Shown one piece after another: positions 11,875 to 23,876 of a DNA stretch of 64,000 nt. The translations under genes were made by a program, and so were the position numbers. The stretch covers positions 18,103,638 through 18,167,637 of the forward strand of contig OY540815.1 of the NCBI GenBank assembly GCA_961205875.1, in the 5' to 3' direction. The first letter of the stretch is position 1. Each line of letters starts with the position of its first letter. Source of the stretch: Sialis fuliginosa. Its lineage: Eukaryota > Arthropoda > Insecta > Megaloptera > Sialidae. The notes beneath the pieces were generated by a model. The model saw only the letters and a list, made by a program, of their open reading frames with translations. It did no database searches and was not told the DNA's origin.

Positions 11875-11935
11875 CAGTAAAACAACGATATAACGAAACC
11901 CGATATAACGTTCTTATGATAGGTAAATATTTTTG
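11875..11935 (+). repeat. Pogo/Tc1-type terminal fragment
   Basis: After a TA dinucleotide the sequence reads CAGTAAAACAACGATATAAC, then GAAACCCGATATAACG. Ends of the form CAGTnnAACCTCGATATAACG are typical of pogo-like members of the Tc1/mariner group. The opposite end is not identified nearby. Confidence 0.45.
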
Positions 11936-12960
11936 GTGTATTTTTCGATTTTTTTTTTCATTTAGAACTCAAGAAATAGATAATTTTGTCGATATTAAAA
12001 CATACATATCTATGTGAAATTCTTTCAGGTATAATTTCAATTATAAAACATATATAATATACATATATTTTAGCTTCGGATTTCAGACTCATAGACAAAA
12101 CCTGTGAATGGCGCAAACCGAGTCTTTTTTCCATTTGATTAACATAGGAAAAATTACTTTTTTACTTATGCGTTCCCATTTTAATAAAAAAAAAAACTGT
12201 TAGAAATGCCTGGCTATAACCAGGTAAGCATACAAAATTGCCTTTGCATTTTGGCTGATTTTTTTTGGAAGACATTCTATGTAACTTTCAACCAATAATA
12301 TTAGCTTCCAAAAAAATATAGTTTTCGAAAAAAAAAATTTTTTGTGTTCAAATGATTATCCTCACAGACAAAGATGCGTTCCACAGATGAATATTAAAAT
12401 ACTCGCGTGATATGAATTTTAAATTAATTTAATTTTACATACCTAGATGCACCCCCGAGAAAGAAATCCTGCCGGCGCCCATGGTAATTCTAATACTACT
12501 TTCCTGTAACCTCTGACAATTTAAGTACAATGATAATAAATTTAAAAGGAGATATGTCTCGTAATCGGAACAAAATACTTAAAATTCAAATATATTTTCC
12601 TCACATCTCATAAATGATGTCGTTTTCTTATTCTAAAGTGGCTTTTAAACACTTAGCTGACAATTCACTGTTATAGTGAATAAATACACTCTTAATGTGT
12701 CTAAGTTTACACTTGAATTGATGAAATGTTTGTCATAAAGATCTAATGTAACCATTTGTAATTGTGATGGAGGATATAAAATTATCGTGCTGTGTAATCA
12801 GACACGTGCAGTCTTATTCTTATTCTCCTTATAATAGTGACTTGAGTCAACTCAAGATTTTCTTTCTAGATAGGTGATTTATTTTTCTCTTATCTATTTA
12901 ATTTAAACTGTAGCATTTTTGGGTACAGATTTTTATAATTATATGTATATAAATATATTG
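11936..12960. other. AT-rich intergenic stretch
   Basis: No gene, RNA or bounded element is recognised. Confidence 0.3.
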
Positions 12961-13227
12961 AACTAGCGTATTGGACCCGGTGTTACCCGGGATATAAATT
13001 TTATATGTTATTAAATTTTGTTTTCACTGATCGCTAACTATTTACGCAGTGCACGCGAAGTTACCTCTCTGAAGATTGTTTTTTCTGACCATGAAATTTA
13101 CACAAATTATACACCTAAAGCTTCCTTGTGAAACATTTTATATTCATTAGTGAAAATCGTAATAAAATCCGTTAAGTAGTTACTGAGAAAATCGTGAACA
13201 GACAGACAGACAGACGAGGCGAGGGTA
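12961..13227 (+). repeat. Repeat family B copy (B2), best preserved
   Basis: The head is GACCCGGTGTTACCCGGGAT. It is followed by ATGAAATTTACACAAATTAT, TTAGTGAAAATCGTAATAAA, TCCGTTAAGTAGTTACTGAG, AAAATCGTGAACAGACAGAC and a GACAGACGAGGCGAGGG tail. The right copy of the inverted pair starts 16 bp after this tail, so the two repeats abut. The class is probably SINE or LINE tail. Confidence 0.6.
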
Positions 13228-13242
13228 TTTGTTGAATACTAT

Positions 13243-13682
13243 GTAGGGTCAACTGGGGTAAAAGTGAAACAAAATACAAATCTTTCATGTTTTTTGACAG
13301 TTAACGATACAAATTCATACTTTAATTTTTTTCTACTAGATGCGCTTATGAATAACCATTTTAAATACTTACGTCATTTGAACTGTACGATACAACACGG
13401 ACTTAAAATGAAAAAAGTGTGTTTCATTTTTAACCTCTAATTTGGGAAAAAGTGAAACGCCTCTAATGGAAAATATTTCTCGAAAAATTAAAAGAAAAAC
13501 TACAAAGGCAAATTTGATTTATCTTCTTTGTGGCATATCAATGTGAAATTGTAACTTTAATTAATATCTGAGCTATACAGAAAGTTATGTGTAAAGAATT
13601 AAAATTTAATTCACACATTTTGACATTGCTTAACAGGGAAATCTGTAGGGGTGACACATCACTTATTAGGCGATTCATATTT
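13243..13682 (+). repeat. Inverted-pair repeat, right copy
   Basis: It begins GTAGGGTCAACTGGGGTAAA and ends CTTATTAGGCGATTCATATT. It is the inverse of 10810-11252, with a 2-kb spacer between the two. The start-like ends face each other, so the pair are not the terminal repeats of one large element. Confidence 0.75.
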
Positions 13683-14522
13683 TTTGATTTTCCCGCATGT
13701 CATTAACACTGACTTTTGTATTATAACTCACAATATAAATTGTGATTTTGAGTTATTTTTTTTATGAAGAAAAAAAGATTTCAAATCAGTCTATTGAATC
13801 TATTGTATCGCGAAAGAAAAATATTGAAATTACCATTGCTATGTTTATAAAAATCCAACTAAATATTCCTTTAAGAGATAAAGATCAGGTTAAGGTTTAA
13901 AAGGACGAGGGGACAATTTAATGGCGTATTTACATTCCACAAAATTTTCATAGCCTTCATTAACTAAAATTTAATTTTTTTTCATGATTTTTCAAATAAA
14001 TTGTTGACCAAATGTATTCATAGACGCGATTACAATTTGAGAATGTTTTCGCTTTATTCCTTTTTTTTGTTGCTGACCACTTCAAATACAAGAAAACTAC
14101 AACATACAATTGCTTTTTTTCTGTCTCTATAAACTAATAAATAGAAACTAAATACCTATTCCTTCAGTAGATCTGTATCTTTCAGTTTAAAAATCTTCAT
14201 ATATAAAATTATCTATTACCAATCAACGATTCATGCTGTTTTATAAAGGCACTATTCCTATACATATCGATGTATGAAATCATTTATATTCAATCAATAA
14301 TATTTACGAATTTAATCATAAATCCGTCTCTAAGGCCATGGGACTCACACAACGAATTAAGAATCATTAATCAAATGATTTATTGCAACAATAATTTAAT
14401 TAATTGTATACCAAATACTTTAGTCAGTGTAAAGGACTATATTTCGAAAAGTTTCACACGACACAAATATTTTTTTATATAAAAAAAATATGCTCAATTT
14501 AATTAATTATCAAAAACATACA
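13683..14522. other. AT-rich intergenic stretch
   Basis: No gene or repeat boundary is recognised. Confidence 0.3.
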
Positions 14523-14738
14523 CCTTGGGTTCCATAAAGCAAAATTAACCACGATTAGTTAATCAGTTGTTTTCAAACCATAATTAACGTTAATTCTTAA
14601 CTTAATCTCAATTTGTAAATAAACAATTCACTTTTACCTTATAAAATTTATCATAACTGTTTTTTAAAATTGACGTAATAATGGTTTGAAAACAACTGAT
14701 TAACTAATCATGATTAATTTGGTTTATGCAACCCAAGG
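14523..14738. mobile_element. 216-bp MITE with about 58-bp terminal inverted repeats
   Basis: The left end CCTTGGGTTCCATAAAGC is matched by the inverted right end TTTATGCAACCCAAGG. The inner arms share GATTAGTTAATCAGTTGTTT and TTCAAACCAT. No transposase is present. The immediate flanks (aca on both sides) are too short to assign a superfamily. Confidence 0.8.
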
Positions 14739-14947
14739 ACAATGTTAACTTAATAGTCAATTTTCTTCAGCCTTGTGTAATGCTGCAATTCATTTTGAGC
14801 GGCATGCACCTGTGACAAGTTATCCTGGGGGAACAGGAAGAGGTAGTTAATTATCTTAGAAAATAATCAATGTATCTTCTGCACATGTTTTTTGCTCTAA
14901 TATTTCTTGTAAATATTATATATGATTAAGCTGAGATTAATATAAAG

Positions 14948-15402
14948 AAGGTACTGGCACCAATCTTGAATATGACGCCAGTAATGGCTATTTTTAAATT
15001 AAATGTAGTAAATTAGAAATATTTGTTGATATTTACTTACTACCCTTTCTGAATAATAATCTAAATACATTTAACTGTTTTACAGCGTAATTGATGACAA
15101 TCGGCTAATAGGTGTCAAAATGGTGGACATTTAAACTAATGATTAGTATAATTTATTTATCGTAGTACTTATCATTTTGTAATCATCAGCAAGTGTCTCA
15201 TTACTAGTTTTACTTTATCCATTACTGGAGAAAAAACATAAACAAAATAAAAGGCTATAATTTAAAAAAACACTATATTTGCAGACTTTGGTAATTAAAT
15301 TGATTAAATAAAGAGTTACTTGTTTTATTAGTAACATGAGCTTATGAGAATTTCAAAGTAAACCTTGCTCTTATAGCGGTCATAACTGGTGCCAGTATCT
15401 TA
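14948..15402 (-). mobile_element. TIR element family P, copy 2, internally deleted
   Basis: AAGGTACTGGCACCAATCTTG at the left is the 3' end of the family and GGTGCCAGTATCTTA closes the right, so the copy is inverted. It is 455 bp against about 570 for full copies. A central stretch around the TTGACGATTC block is missing. Confidence 0.8.
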
Positions 15403-15707
15403 CTGCATTTTGATAAAATTGTTCGTGTGAAATGTGCCTGTAACGGTCCAACAAGTGAAGATTAATTAATTACAGCGATAGTAAGGAATTTTGTTAGTTA
15501 TTTTTTGGTTGGTTTTAAATTACCACATGTTATATCGCGTCACACTCTTTTGTTTTGTGGTAAAGTCCAATCAAACATCAAAAATTAATAATAAAAAAAC
15601 GGTATCAAAGTAATCAACATTTTTATTGTTGTTTTTCTTTTGTTGGTTTTATGTTTTGGTCCCGTTATTTTTTCCATCGTGTGTTATTCTACTTATTTTG
15701 TATAATG

Positions 15708-16020
15708 CAGGCCTGGCCAACCCAAATTGCACCACGGGCCGCAATGACAACCTAAAATTTTCCAAGGGCCGCACATAAATAAGAAATTTGGATATCTGGT
15801 TTTGAATTTTTTTTAGAATAAAAAATGTAAAGCTAATTTTCATAATTGATCTCATTCGATCCGGTGAGAAAAATCCTTCAGGAGTGTAGGAGTTATAGGA
15901 AAAAAATTACCTACACCAATAAATAGCGAAAAAAAATCTCATTTTTTCTGTCACAAATAAAGGGTTGTAATTTGTTTCATTTGATCCGAGGGGGAAAAAT
16001 AAGCAAGTGTTTCAAATCAT
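15708..16020 (+). mobile_element. hAT-like element, 5' part
   Basis: CAGGCCTGGCCAACCCAAAT then ACCACGGGCCGCAATG is the kind of head found on SPIN/hAT-type short elements (CAGGCCTGGCCA...). Further in it shares CCTAAAATTTTCCAAGGGCC, GCACATAAATAAGAAA and AAAGGGTTGTAATTTG with 28600-28956, which preserves the opposite end. The right boundary is uncertain. Confidence 0.55.
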
Positions 16021-17855
16021 AGTAAACTTAAAAAAATATATTTAACCAACGACAAAATATATCTGTATGGTTTCAAGTATTTAAAATAATAATAAATAAT
16101 GGTTTTATTTATTCACAAAAATAATTAATTAAACATTATTACAAGAAGTAAAATTATACTACCTACACAATTCCGTCAATTTAAAGCGCCTGTTAAAACA
16201 TAACTTATGTGAATAAACGACATTCATGCTTATAGAATAATCTATACGAAATCTGATTAAACGCAATCAATACTCAAAATAACACCGGTATTATAAAACT
16301 ATTAATTATACAAAATTCAGAATAAACTAAATAAATTCTAATTTTAAATTATATTGATTAATTGTTTGGACGTTTAATTACAGCCCTTTAAAAGTTACAT
16401 CAATAACACCGACGCCCGTAGAGGGCTTATATTATTATTATATATATGATTTTTTTCACTGACTTACTGGACTTTTCGACTCATCTTGAACCTCTGCATA
16501 TTGAAAAAGCATTATTAAACTTATTAAACAAAGTGCATTATTTTCAATTCACTGTGACAATAATTTTCGTAATTTTTTTATTAAAATTATTTTTAACGTT
16601 TTCAGCTACGAATAAGTATTTTAAAAAATCGGTGGTGCTGAAAACTTCTATAATTCGTTGAAAAAAACTATAGAAAAAATGTATTACACACGGTGCCAGT
16701 TTTTGAAAAAAATTTAAAGCAGAAATTTTTAAGCTTTTTTTTTTTTAATTTTCACTATCATCATTTTAACCAAAGGTATAACTATATGAATATTACACAT
16801 TTTTTAATATAAAATTCCCCCCCCCCCCCTCAATTACGGATCAGCTAATATACTTATGATATGATTCTATATACTTATATGATATATATTCTGTAGTGTT
16901 TATGTAATAGTCTACCTTTGAATTTGAAAATTTATTCACAAAGTATTGATATAGTAAATGTATTATACCATACCATAACGTTTAAAATATATCATATCAT
17001 GGGTAAATTTTTTTTAACATCGATAAAAAAACTTTTTATGTTATAAGCGAGTCCTTGAGTTTTGAAAATACTTAAATACAACATAAAAATAAATTAATAA
17101 ATTAAATTTTTATTGAAAAATCATAATTTTTTTCTAAAATAGTCACACATGAAAACAATTCAACACAATTTTTATAAGAGAACCTCGGGGCCCCAGAGCC
17201 TCTAGTTACAGCCCTGCTACAGACACCCAGCATATGTAGCCTCTATGTTTTTTCCTCATAAAAATATTAATATTCCGAAATATGAAAAAATGAAAAATAT
17301 ATAATATTTATTATATCCAGTCTGATAGGGGTTTCTTCACTCCAGTTCATCTCACTCAATATAATATACCGAATCTCCGAAAATATTAGCCTATAGCACT
17401 AAATATAAGACAATAAAATGTAATTTACGTATTAACATTCAAATCTACCTTATCAATTGACCAATTCTTTTAAAACAATCAAACTAACATAACTTTTGAC
17501 AGGTAGCATTTAATAATTTAATTTAAAACAATAATTTATAAGTGTTGTCAAATAATAATGACGCACAATAAAGCAACGAATTAGAAATAGTTAAAATTAA
17601 CACCATTAAAAATATTATCGAATTTAAATGATTTATAATTATCAAAAATTCTGTATGATACATAGTTTTAGTTATAATGACCTAATGTTACAAATCAATT
17701 AGTTAATAATTAGACGCCTTAAATGTATCTAAACTACGCAATAAATATTAATATACAGGGGTGGATTTATTTATTATTATTATTTACTAGCCCATTTATA
17801 AATAAAGTACAAGAATATAAAGAAAATATTTCGTTAAAATTCATTTTAAAATATA
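16021..17855. other. AT-rich intergenic stretch
   Basis: No gene is seen. It holds a 13-base C run at 16817-16829 and a hAT-type inverse terminus ending at 17216 (GAGCCTCTAGTTACAGCCCTG). No partner end was found for the latter. Confidence 0.4.
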
Positions 17856-17962
17856 TAAGGTACTGGTACCAGTTATAGCCGCTATAATATTTCTAATTCA
17901 GTACATTTAATTAAAAAATAGCCATTACTGGGGTCATATCCAAGACTGGTGCCAGTACCTTA
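17856..17962 (+). mobile_element. TIR element family P, copy 3, minimal 107-bp derivative
   Basis: Both ends are present (TAAGGTACTGGTACCAGTTA and GACTGGTGCCAGTACCTTA) but about 465 bp of the interior are gone. The join GCCGCTATAATATTTCTAAT fuses the left GCCGCTATAA block with the right AATATTTCTAATTC block. They share AA at the junction. Confidence 0.8.
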
Positions 17963-18374
17963 CTTTAAATTTAAAACTACGCGAATTATCAAAGTTGGTA
18001 GATAATAGACGTTTTTTGGTCACTGATATAATATTTTCATTTGTTATTGATGACTCACAGACAACTATATGGCCAAATAAGGTCATGGATGTTCAATTAT
18101 CTATAATCTATAATGTTTATTTATACGTTTTATTTTTTAATTAATTAATTTAATTGAAAAAAAAAACTAAATATGGTCATATTACACAATTGTAGATAAA
18201 TTGTTACCGTTTTTCTTTAATTGATCTTATTAGGTAAATGACAATAAAATCTCTACGTATTAATTACTTAAGGATAATTTTGAAATTTTCGACTGCCCCC
18301 CTTATTACGTAATTTATACTACATGCTCCTTTATCTATACAGCATTAATATTTCAGATATTTTTTTATTCATTT

Positions 18375-18600
18375 TCTTGATAGTTTCGTATGTTTGTTTA
18401 TTTGTTTGAACTAAGCTCGATAACTACTGAACCGATTTTGATGTGATTTTCATTGTTAGAAAGCCTTAGAAAAGACCCTAGAAAGTATAGGTTAGTTATC
18501 ATCAAGCTACCAATCAAAAGGCTAAAGTGGTTTGCCCCCCCCCCCCCCCTCCATATGAAGGTCATGACATATGCTCAGGGTAGCCATAGGTATAACAAAA
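18375..18600 (+). repeat. LINE/SINE-like tail
   Basis: TTTGTTTATTTGTTTGAACT, then CTCGATAACTACTGAACCGA, TTTTGATGTGATTTTCATTG and GGTTAGTTATCATCAAGCTA are phrases common to insect non-LTR repeats. The copy contains a 15-base C run at 18535-18549. No reverse transcriptase frame is visible. Confidence 0.45.
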
Positions 18601-20990
18601 GTATACTACATTTCCTTTGTTATTAAAAGTGCTTGAAATAGGGGTTGATATTATAATTTATTATAATATTATCTACATGACTAATTTATTGTACTAATAT
18701 TACATATTATTACTATATATTTTAATATCTGTACTATGATATATGATATTACGTATTTTCACCTACACAAAAAAATAATATTTAAACAAGATTGTTTTTG
18801 ACGTCAAAATCAATTCGCTTGTATCAACGTCAGTGACAGGTCGTATTTTATTTTGATTTATATGTTTTTGGAGTATGTACGTAAACCAATTTTATAACTT
18901 GTCAATGTAAATATAATTATTCATATTTTTATGAGAACAAAGATAAAAATTAAGAAAGAAATACAAATAAAATAACACATTTTGTTTCACAAATATTATC
19001 AATTTAAAATAACTTCCTCTATCCTTTGGATAGGTATGACGAGGAAACAAATGAATTTACATATATACACACTTCTATAGTTCTTAACTTGTATTGAACT
19101 TTTAGATTCTTTATTAATTTATTTGTTATCAACCCCTTTTTACAATTTAATAATTAACCAAAAAGAAATTCCCTTGAGATTTATCATCTTAAAGTCTATG
19201 CTTTGATTTTATGACCCTCAGAGGGAGAGGAGGTAATTTTTTTTTCTACATTTCAAAATCTACCAAATATCCAAAGCGAATTATTTTTGGGTTTTGCATA
19301 ATTTTTTTGTTACCATACGCATGATCTTTAGTTAGAGTTAGCTAGCAACTATTCTATGTTCCAAAAAAACTATATTCTAAATTCAAAAAAATCCATAGAG
19401 AATATCATATAATTAATAGCCCATTTGTGTTTGCAAGCTTACAAATTTTATTAATTTCTTTATAAACTGCAAGTAACAATTGTTAAACCCTATTATTAAA
19501 GAAAGAAAAAGTAATTATAAAAATCACCTCAACTATGAAAACAATTGGTACTACCTCAATTAATTTACAAATATATCGTACAAGTAGGCGGTGTCATTAT
19601 ATCAATACAATATATACCTACATATATTTACTATATCTTTTATATTACATATTGATATACATATATGATCAATTTATAAAACACATAATTCATATTACTT
19701 AAGATTGCGTAAACTTTTTATAAGGTTTCTTAATCCAGACAGTTGTGCCACCACCAATAAGGGTGGACAGTAAATTAAGTTTTGTTTAGCTCGCGAATTG
19801 AGACTGAAAGTCAGGCCACTTCGTTGTTAGGTAATTGTTAATCACATTAAATCCAGAAGCCTTGTTTGATAGAACTCGATGTGTTTTTTTTTTTCTAGAA
19901 AAAAATATTGATTTATTCAACGTTAGGTGGCGTGATCCTTCAATGTTTTTCTATAAGTAATATATTTTGTTTTCGTTCAAGGAATATGATGTTGTTACAG
20001 AATATTATATAAGTTGTGTGCTTAAGGATTTTTTAGTGAAATTGTAGGTGTTCTTTTGATGTTATTTTGTAAATTATTACATAGCTACTAACATTAGTCT
20101 AGCATATAATACTTACTGTACTATGGGCTTATCGTTTACAACAGATTCGACAATATTAAGACAAACATTTCTAGGGCGAAGCTTATATAGTTACATTATT
20201 TTAAATAAAAACACAAATATACGTCCATTTCATTAATTAATTTTATATCAAGTTTCACATATTTAAAAATTCGGAATGTTAAATATTTATTGCCAAAATA
20301 TTTACTTTCTTTACAACACTACTTTGGAAATTCATAATTATTAAAAATAAAGTATATAAATATAGACTGGTTTTGGATCATTCCATGTCAAGTGTACCAA
20401 CACCGTTTACTTCGTAAAAAAATACTAAAGAAATGATGTATGTTATACTAATAACAAAATAACCGAGATATATGTATGTACAATAATTTTTTTTATTATT
20501 TGTATCATATGTTTGTAACTAAATCTTAATCAATGAAAATAAAACCTTACATATTTACCATAAAAAAGCTTCATTGTATATAGTAATAATACTTACAAAA
20601 AAATCCCCAAGTATGTCATAATTATTAAATTAACCCAAATCTCATATTACTAATTATTACTACACAAAAATGCATAGAGGGTGCTATGATCTTAATAAAT
20701 GACACATTTACATATAGGGTTTCTTGTCAAAAAAATACGTCTCTTGTATGTCACTACTGACGCAATACCAAATCCTATATTTCCCCTCGCTTTATTATCA
20801 ACACGATGACCAACTTTTAATAATCAAATTTTGTAGCAAGGTGATTTACTTTGTATAGCCAATCACTTTCAGGGTTATTCTAAAGAAGGTATATTGTAAT
20901 GATGACCTTTAGTTATTCTTGGGTGTTAAGAAAATGTTGATAAGCAATAATTAAAAAAGGGAAGCATGAATTTTATTTTTTTTAAATTGA
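18601..20990. other. AT-rich intergenic stretch
   Basis: No gene is recognised. A scrap at 19335-19460 (TAGCTAGCAACTATT, CATAGAGAATATCATATAAT, TTGCAAGCTTACAAATTTTA) matches the interiors of the related elements at 42545-42815 and 45811-46142. The rest is featureless to the eye. Confidence 0.4.
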
Positions 20991-20994
20991 AACG

Positions 20995-21185
20995 TCGAAA
21001 AAATACATGATCAAAAAAACTTTTAAAAATAAGTGTTTTGGGATATCACCCCTCCTCTTACACATGATTTTAATTATTTTTAAATGACACTATTCTCTAG
21101 CCAGACAACCAACCATCCAAGTTTCATTAATATCGGTTATAACCTTTTTTTCTCATTAAAATAAAATTTCTCGTATCTTATATAT
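20995..21185 (+). repeat. LINE-tail-like repeat, copy 1
   Basis: It shares GGGATATCACCCCTCCTCTT, CACATGATTTTAA, AACCATCCAAGTTTCATTAA and TATCGGTTATAAC with 36755-36930. The wording is typical of the 3' region of insect non-LTR elements. Confidence 0.5.
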
Positions 21186-21599
21186 GACGAGGAATCAATA
21201 TAATTATAATTTATAAACAACTCATACACTTTACACATTAATCATTATTGAATAAAAATCATAATTGCTATGAATATCTAAAATATTTTTGTTTTAATAT
21301 TAAATTCAATTCAAGTAATAATATAAAAATATTGCTTGTTCTGGCTGGGCAATAAGCAATTTTAAAAATTCAAATCAGTCAATAAAAAATTTCGTGTTTT
21401 TTTACAGCCAGTAATTTGACAAATTTGTCAAAAAATTATTGCCGAGTGTGCAATATTAGTTTATTCATGAAAATTACATATAATATTGCTGGCAATATAA
21501 TTAATCTAAATTTGTCTGCTTAATGAAATTAAACTTTCCAAGTATATTTTAATTACAAACATATATTTACCTAAGTATATAATTAACATACGCAACCAA

Positions 21600-21684
21600 A
21601 AATCTTGATTGATACTGTAACATACCTCTCCCTCTCCCCCCCCCCCCCCCAAAAAAAAATTCATTATATCGAGGTTCTATTGTA
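21600..21684 (-). repeat. Pogo/Tc1-type terminus beside a C run
   Basis: On the minus strand, starting after TA at 21683-21684, the sequence reads CAATAGAACCTCGATATAAT, a pogo-like terminal motif. Immediately inside lie A9 and a 15-base C run (21636-21650). The other end is not identified. Confidence 0.45.
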
Positions 21685-22789
21685 TTGTACAATTATTTCT
21701 AAGAATCTAGAAAATTATAAACACTATTTAAATATTTTCTTCGTATTTAACAACTATTTAATTACTCAAATGCACATGACATTACATTAACAATAAGAGA
21801 AATTTTAAAATACCTTCTGCACTTAAACTAATTCATAGTTAATGTACGCACAAAGTACTAATTCTATTTCATTAAATAGTTATTAAATATCATTACAAAT
21901 GTAATAATATAATGCGATTTTAACCACTTCCTTTTCTACCATATACATACATACAGTTGCATACTCAATGTGTATAAAAAATAAATTCCATTGCATTTTT
22001 CACCTATTTATATGTGAAAGTTTCTATGACTCTGTATCGATTCACATATATCACTAGAGTTCATTGCCTTTCACAACGCAAGTAGTAAAAACAACACAAT
22101 CATATGAGTACAATTGTGGTATATATACGTATGTGATTTTTCAGACACCAAAGTAACACTTTAAACGAGGTATCTAATTCTTTTGAATCTGCTCTTTAGA
22201 ATGTAATTTTGATATCCTGTTCAAAGTGTTTGCAAGTTGATAAATTTCTTTATAATACCTCCAGTGTTATTGAAAATTAGTAGGTACTTTTCAGGTTGCA
22301 TTTTAAGGAGTTTATTGTTAAAAATAAGACAAAATATTAATTACACATTATTTATTGATCGTTTGTACCTAACTAATAAAAAAAGTATAAACAAAATTTT
22401 TTATCATAAATTATATATGTAAATTGGGATTCTTTAGATTTAGACCACTGTTTGAAAAATGTTACCTCATGGTTTGCGCGATTTCTTCGGCGTAGGTCGA
22501 TCGATCTGAAAAATTCAAAAATATTCTTGTACAGTAATATTTTCTTTATAGTCTGTCGAGCCAAATTTTTTTATTTCGAAAAAATAAGCATTTTATGACA
22601 TTTTCAAAATAAAAAAAATTTGTTTATAAAAAAAGTTTATTTTTATAATTTTTCTACCCCCAAATTAATCAAATCTTATTTTACATTCTGAATGTTTTAC
22701 TAACAATAAATAACATTTTATACACAAACAAATATTTTATTCGAGATGTTTATGAAGTTAAAATGCAAATTATACCCAATCCACAAGAT
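21685..22789. other. AT-rich intergenic stretch
   Basis: No gene is seen. TTTGATATCCTGTTCAAAGT near 22208 matches the interior of the 45811 MITE family weakly. Confidence 0.3.
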
Positions 22790-22985
22790 TTTTCGATCGA
22801 CCACTGCGGAAACCATGTTCATCATGTTCCATGAAGGCCAAAGACTGCGCATCGACTAGAACGATGCTGTTATTCGCGCAGATCTGCGCGCAGTGTCTGG
22901 ATGACTGCGCACAGACGCACTCATGCGTTTAGCCAAGTTCGAGGCTGCAGTTCATTCACACTTTCTTCTGCACGCTGATGAACAG
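22790..22985. other. GC-rich segment of unknown nature
   Basis: About 195 bp are rich in GCGCAG/CTGCGC words (repeated ACTGCGCA and GATCTGCGCGCAG). The segment stands in strongly AT-rich DNA. No frame encodes a known domain. A promoter or exon is possible and nothing proves it. Confidence 0.35.
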
Positions 22986-23350
22986 AAATACATACTTGCT
23001 TTATAATTTACTAATCAAGAGAATTAGGAACTTGAAATATTTTATAGATATATAAATTATTTATACTAATATTTTAAACATATATTTTTAATTAATGAAA
23101 CTGTTATTTTTCTTGGGTTAGCTTTTAGAACCATACATAGATTAATAAGTTTAAAATCACGTAGCTACGTACTATTTTTAACAAACATACATATGTATAT
23201 TATTGTTTAAAATGGCATTTAAATAGCTGCTTATGGAAATAATTTCAGAATATTTTGTACGATATCCTATCGAGCACATTAATAATAGTTAAATCTTTAT
23301 CCGTAAATCCGTTAGATCAAAATATTTACTGTACTATAATCATAAATAGA

Positions 23351-23876
23351 TAAGGTACTGGCACCAGCCTTAGATATAACCCCAGTAATGGCTATTTCTT
23401 AATTAAATGTACTGAATTAGAAATATTTGTTGATATTTGATTACTACCATTTCTTAATATTAATCTATATACATTTAACTGTCTTACAGCATAATTTGAT
23501 GACAATCGGCCAATAGGTGTCAAAATGGTGGAGATTTAAACAATTATTCGTATAATTTATTTATTAATTATTATATTATCATAGCAACTGCTTTACATTG
23601 TTTCAAATTTGACGATTCTTTCTTTTATATCTTTTGTGTCGTAGTACTTATCATTTTGTAATCATTAGCAAGTGTCCATCACTGCGTGCTCATTACTGGT
23701 TTTACTTTATCCATTACTGGAGAAAAAACATAAACACGGACGCGGACTTTGATTAAATAAAGAGTTACTTGTTTTATTAGTAACATGAGTTCATGAGAAT
23801 TACAAAAAATAAGCCCGTTAATCACAAAAACAGTAAACCTTGCCCTTATAGCGGCTAAAACTGGTGCCAGTACCTT
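23351..23876 (-). mobile_element. TIR element family P, copy 4
   Basis: TAAGGTACTGGCACCAGCCT opens and CTGGTGCCAGTACCTTA closes. It is inverted relative to copy 1. 526 bp, with a modest deletion around the GGACGCGGACTTTGATTAAA area. TA on both flanks. Confidence 0.85.

Noticed and set aside
10810-13682. A 2.9-kb DNA transposon with 440-bp terminal inverted repeats
   Set aside because: The start-like ends of the repeats face inward, the interior holds an unrelated family B repeat, and no coding capacity is present.
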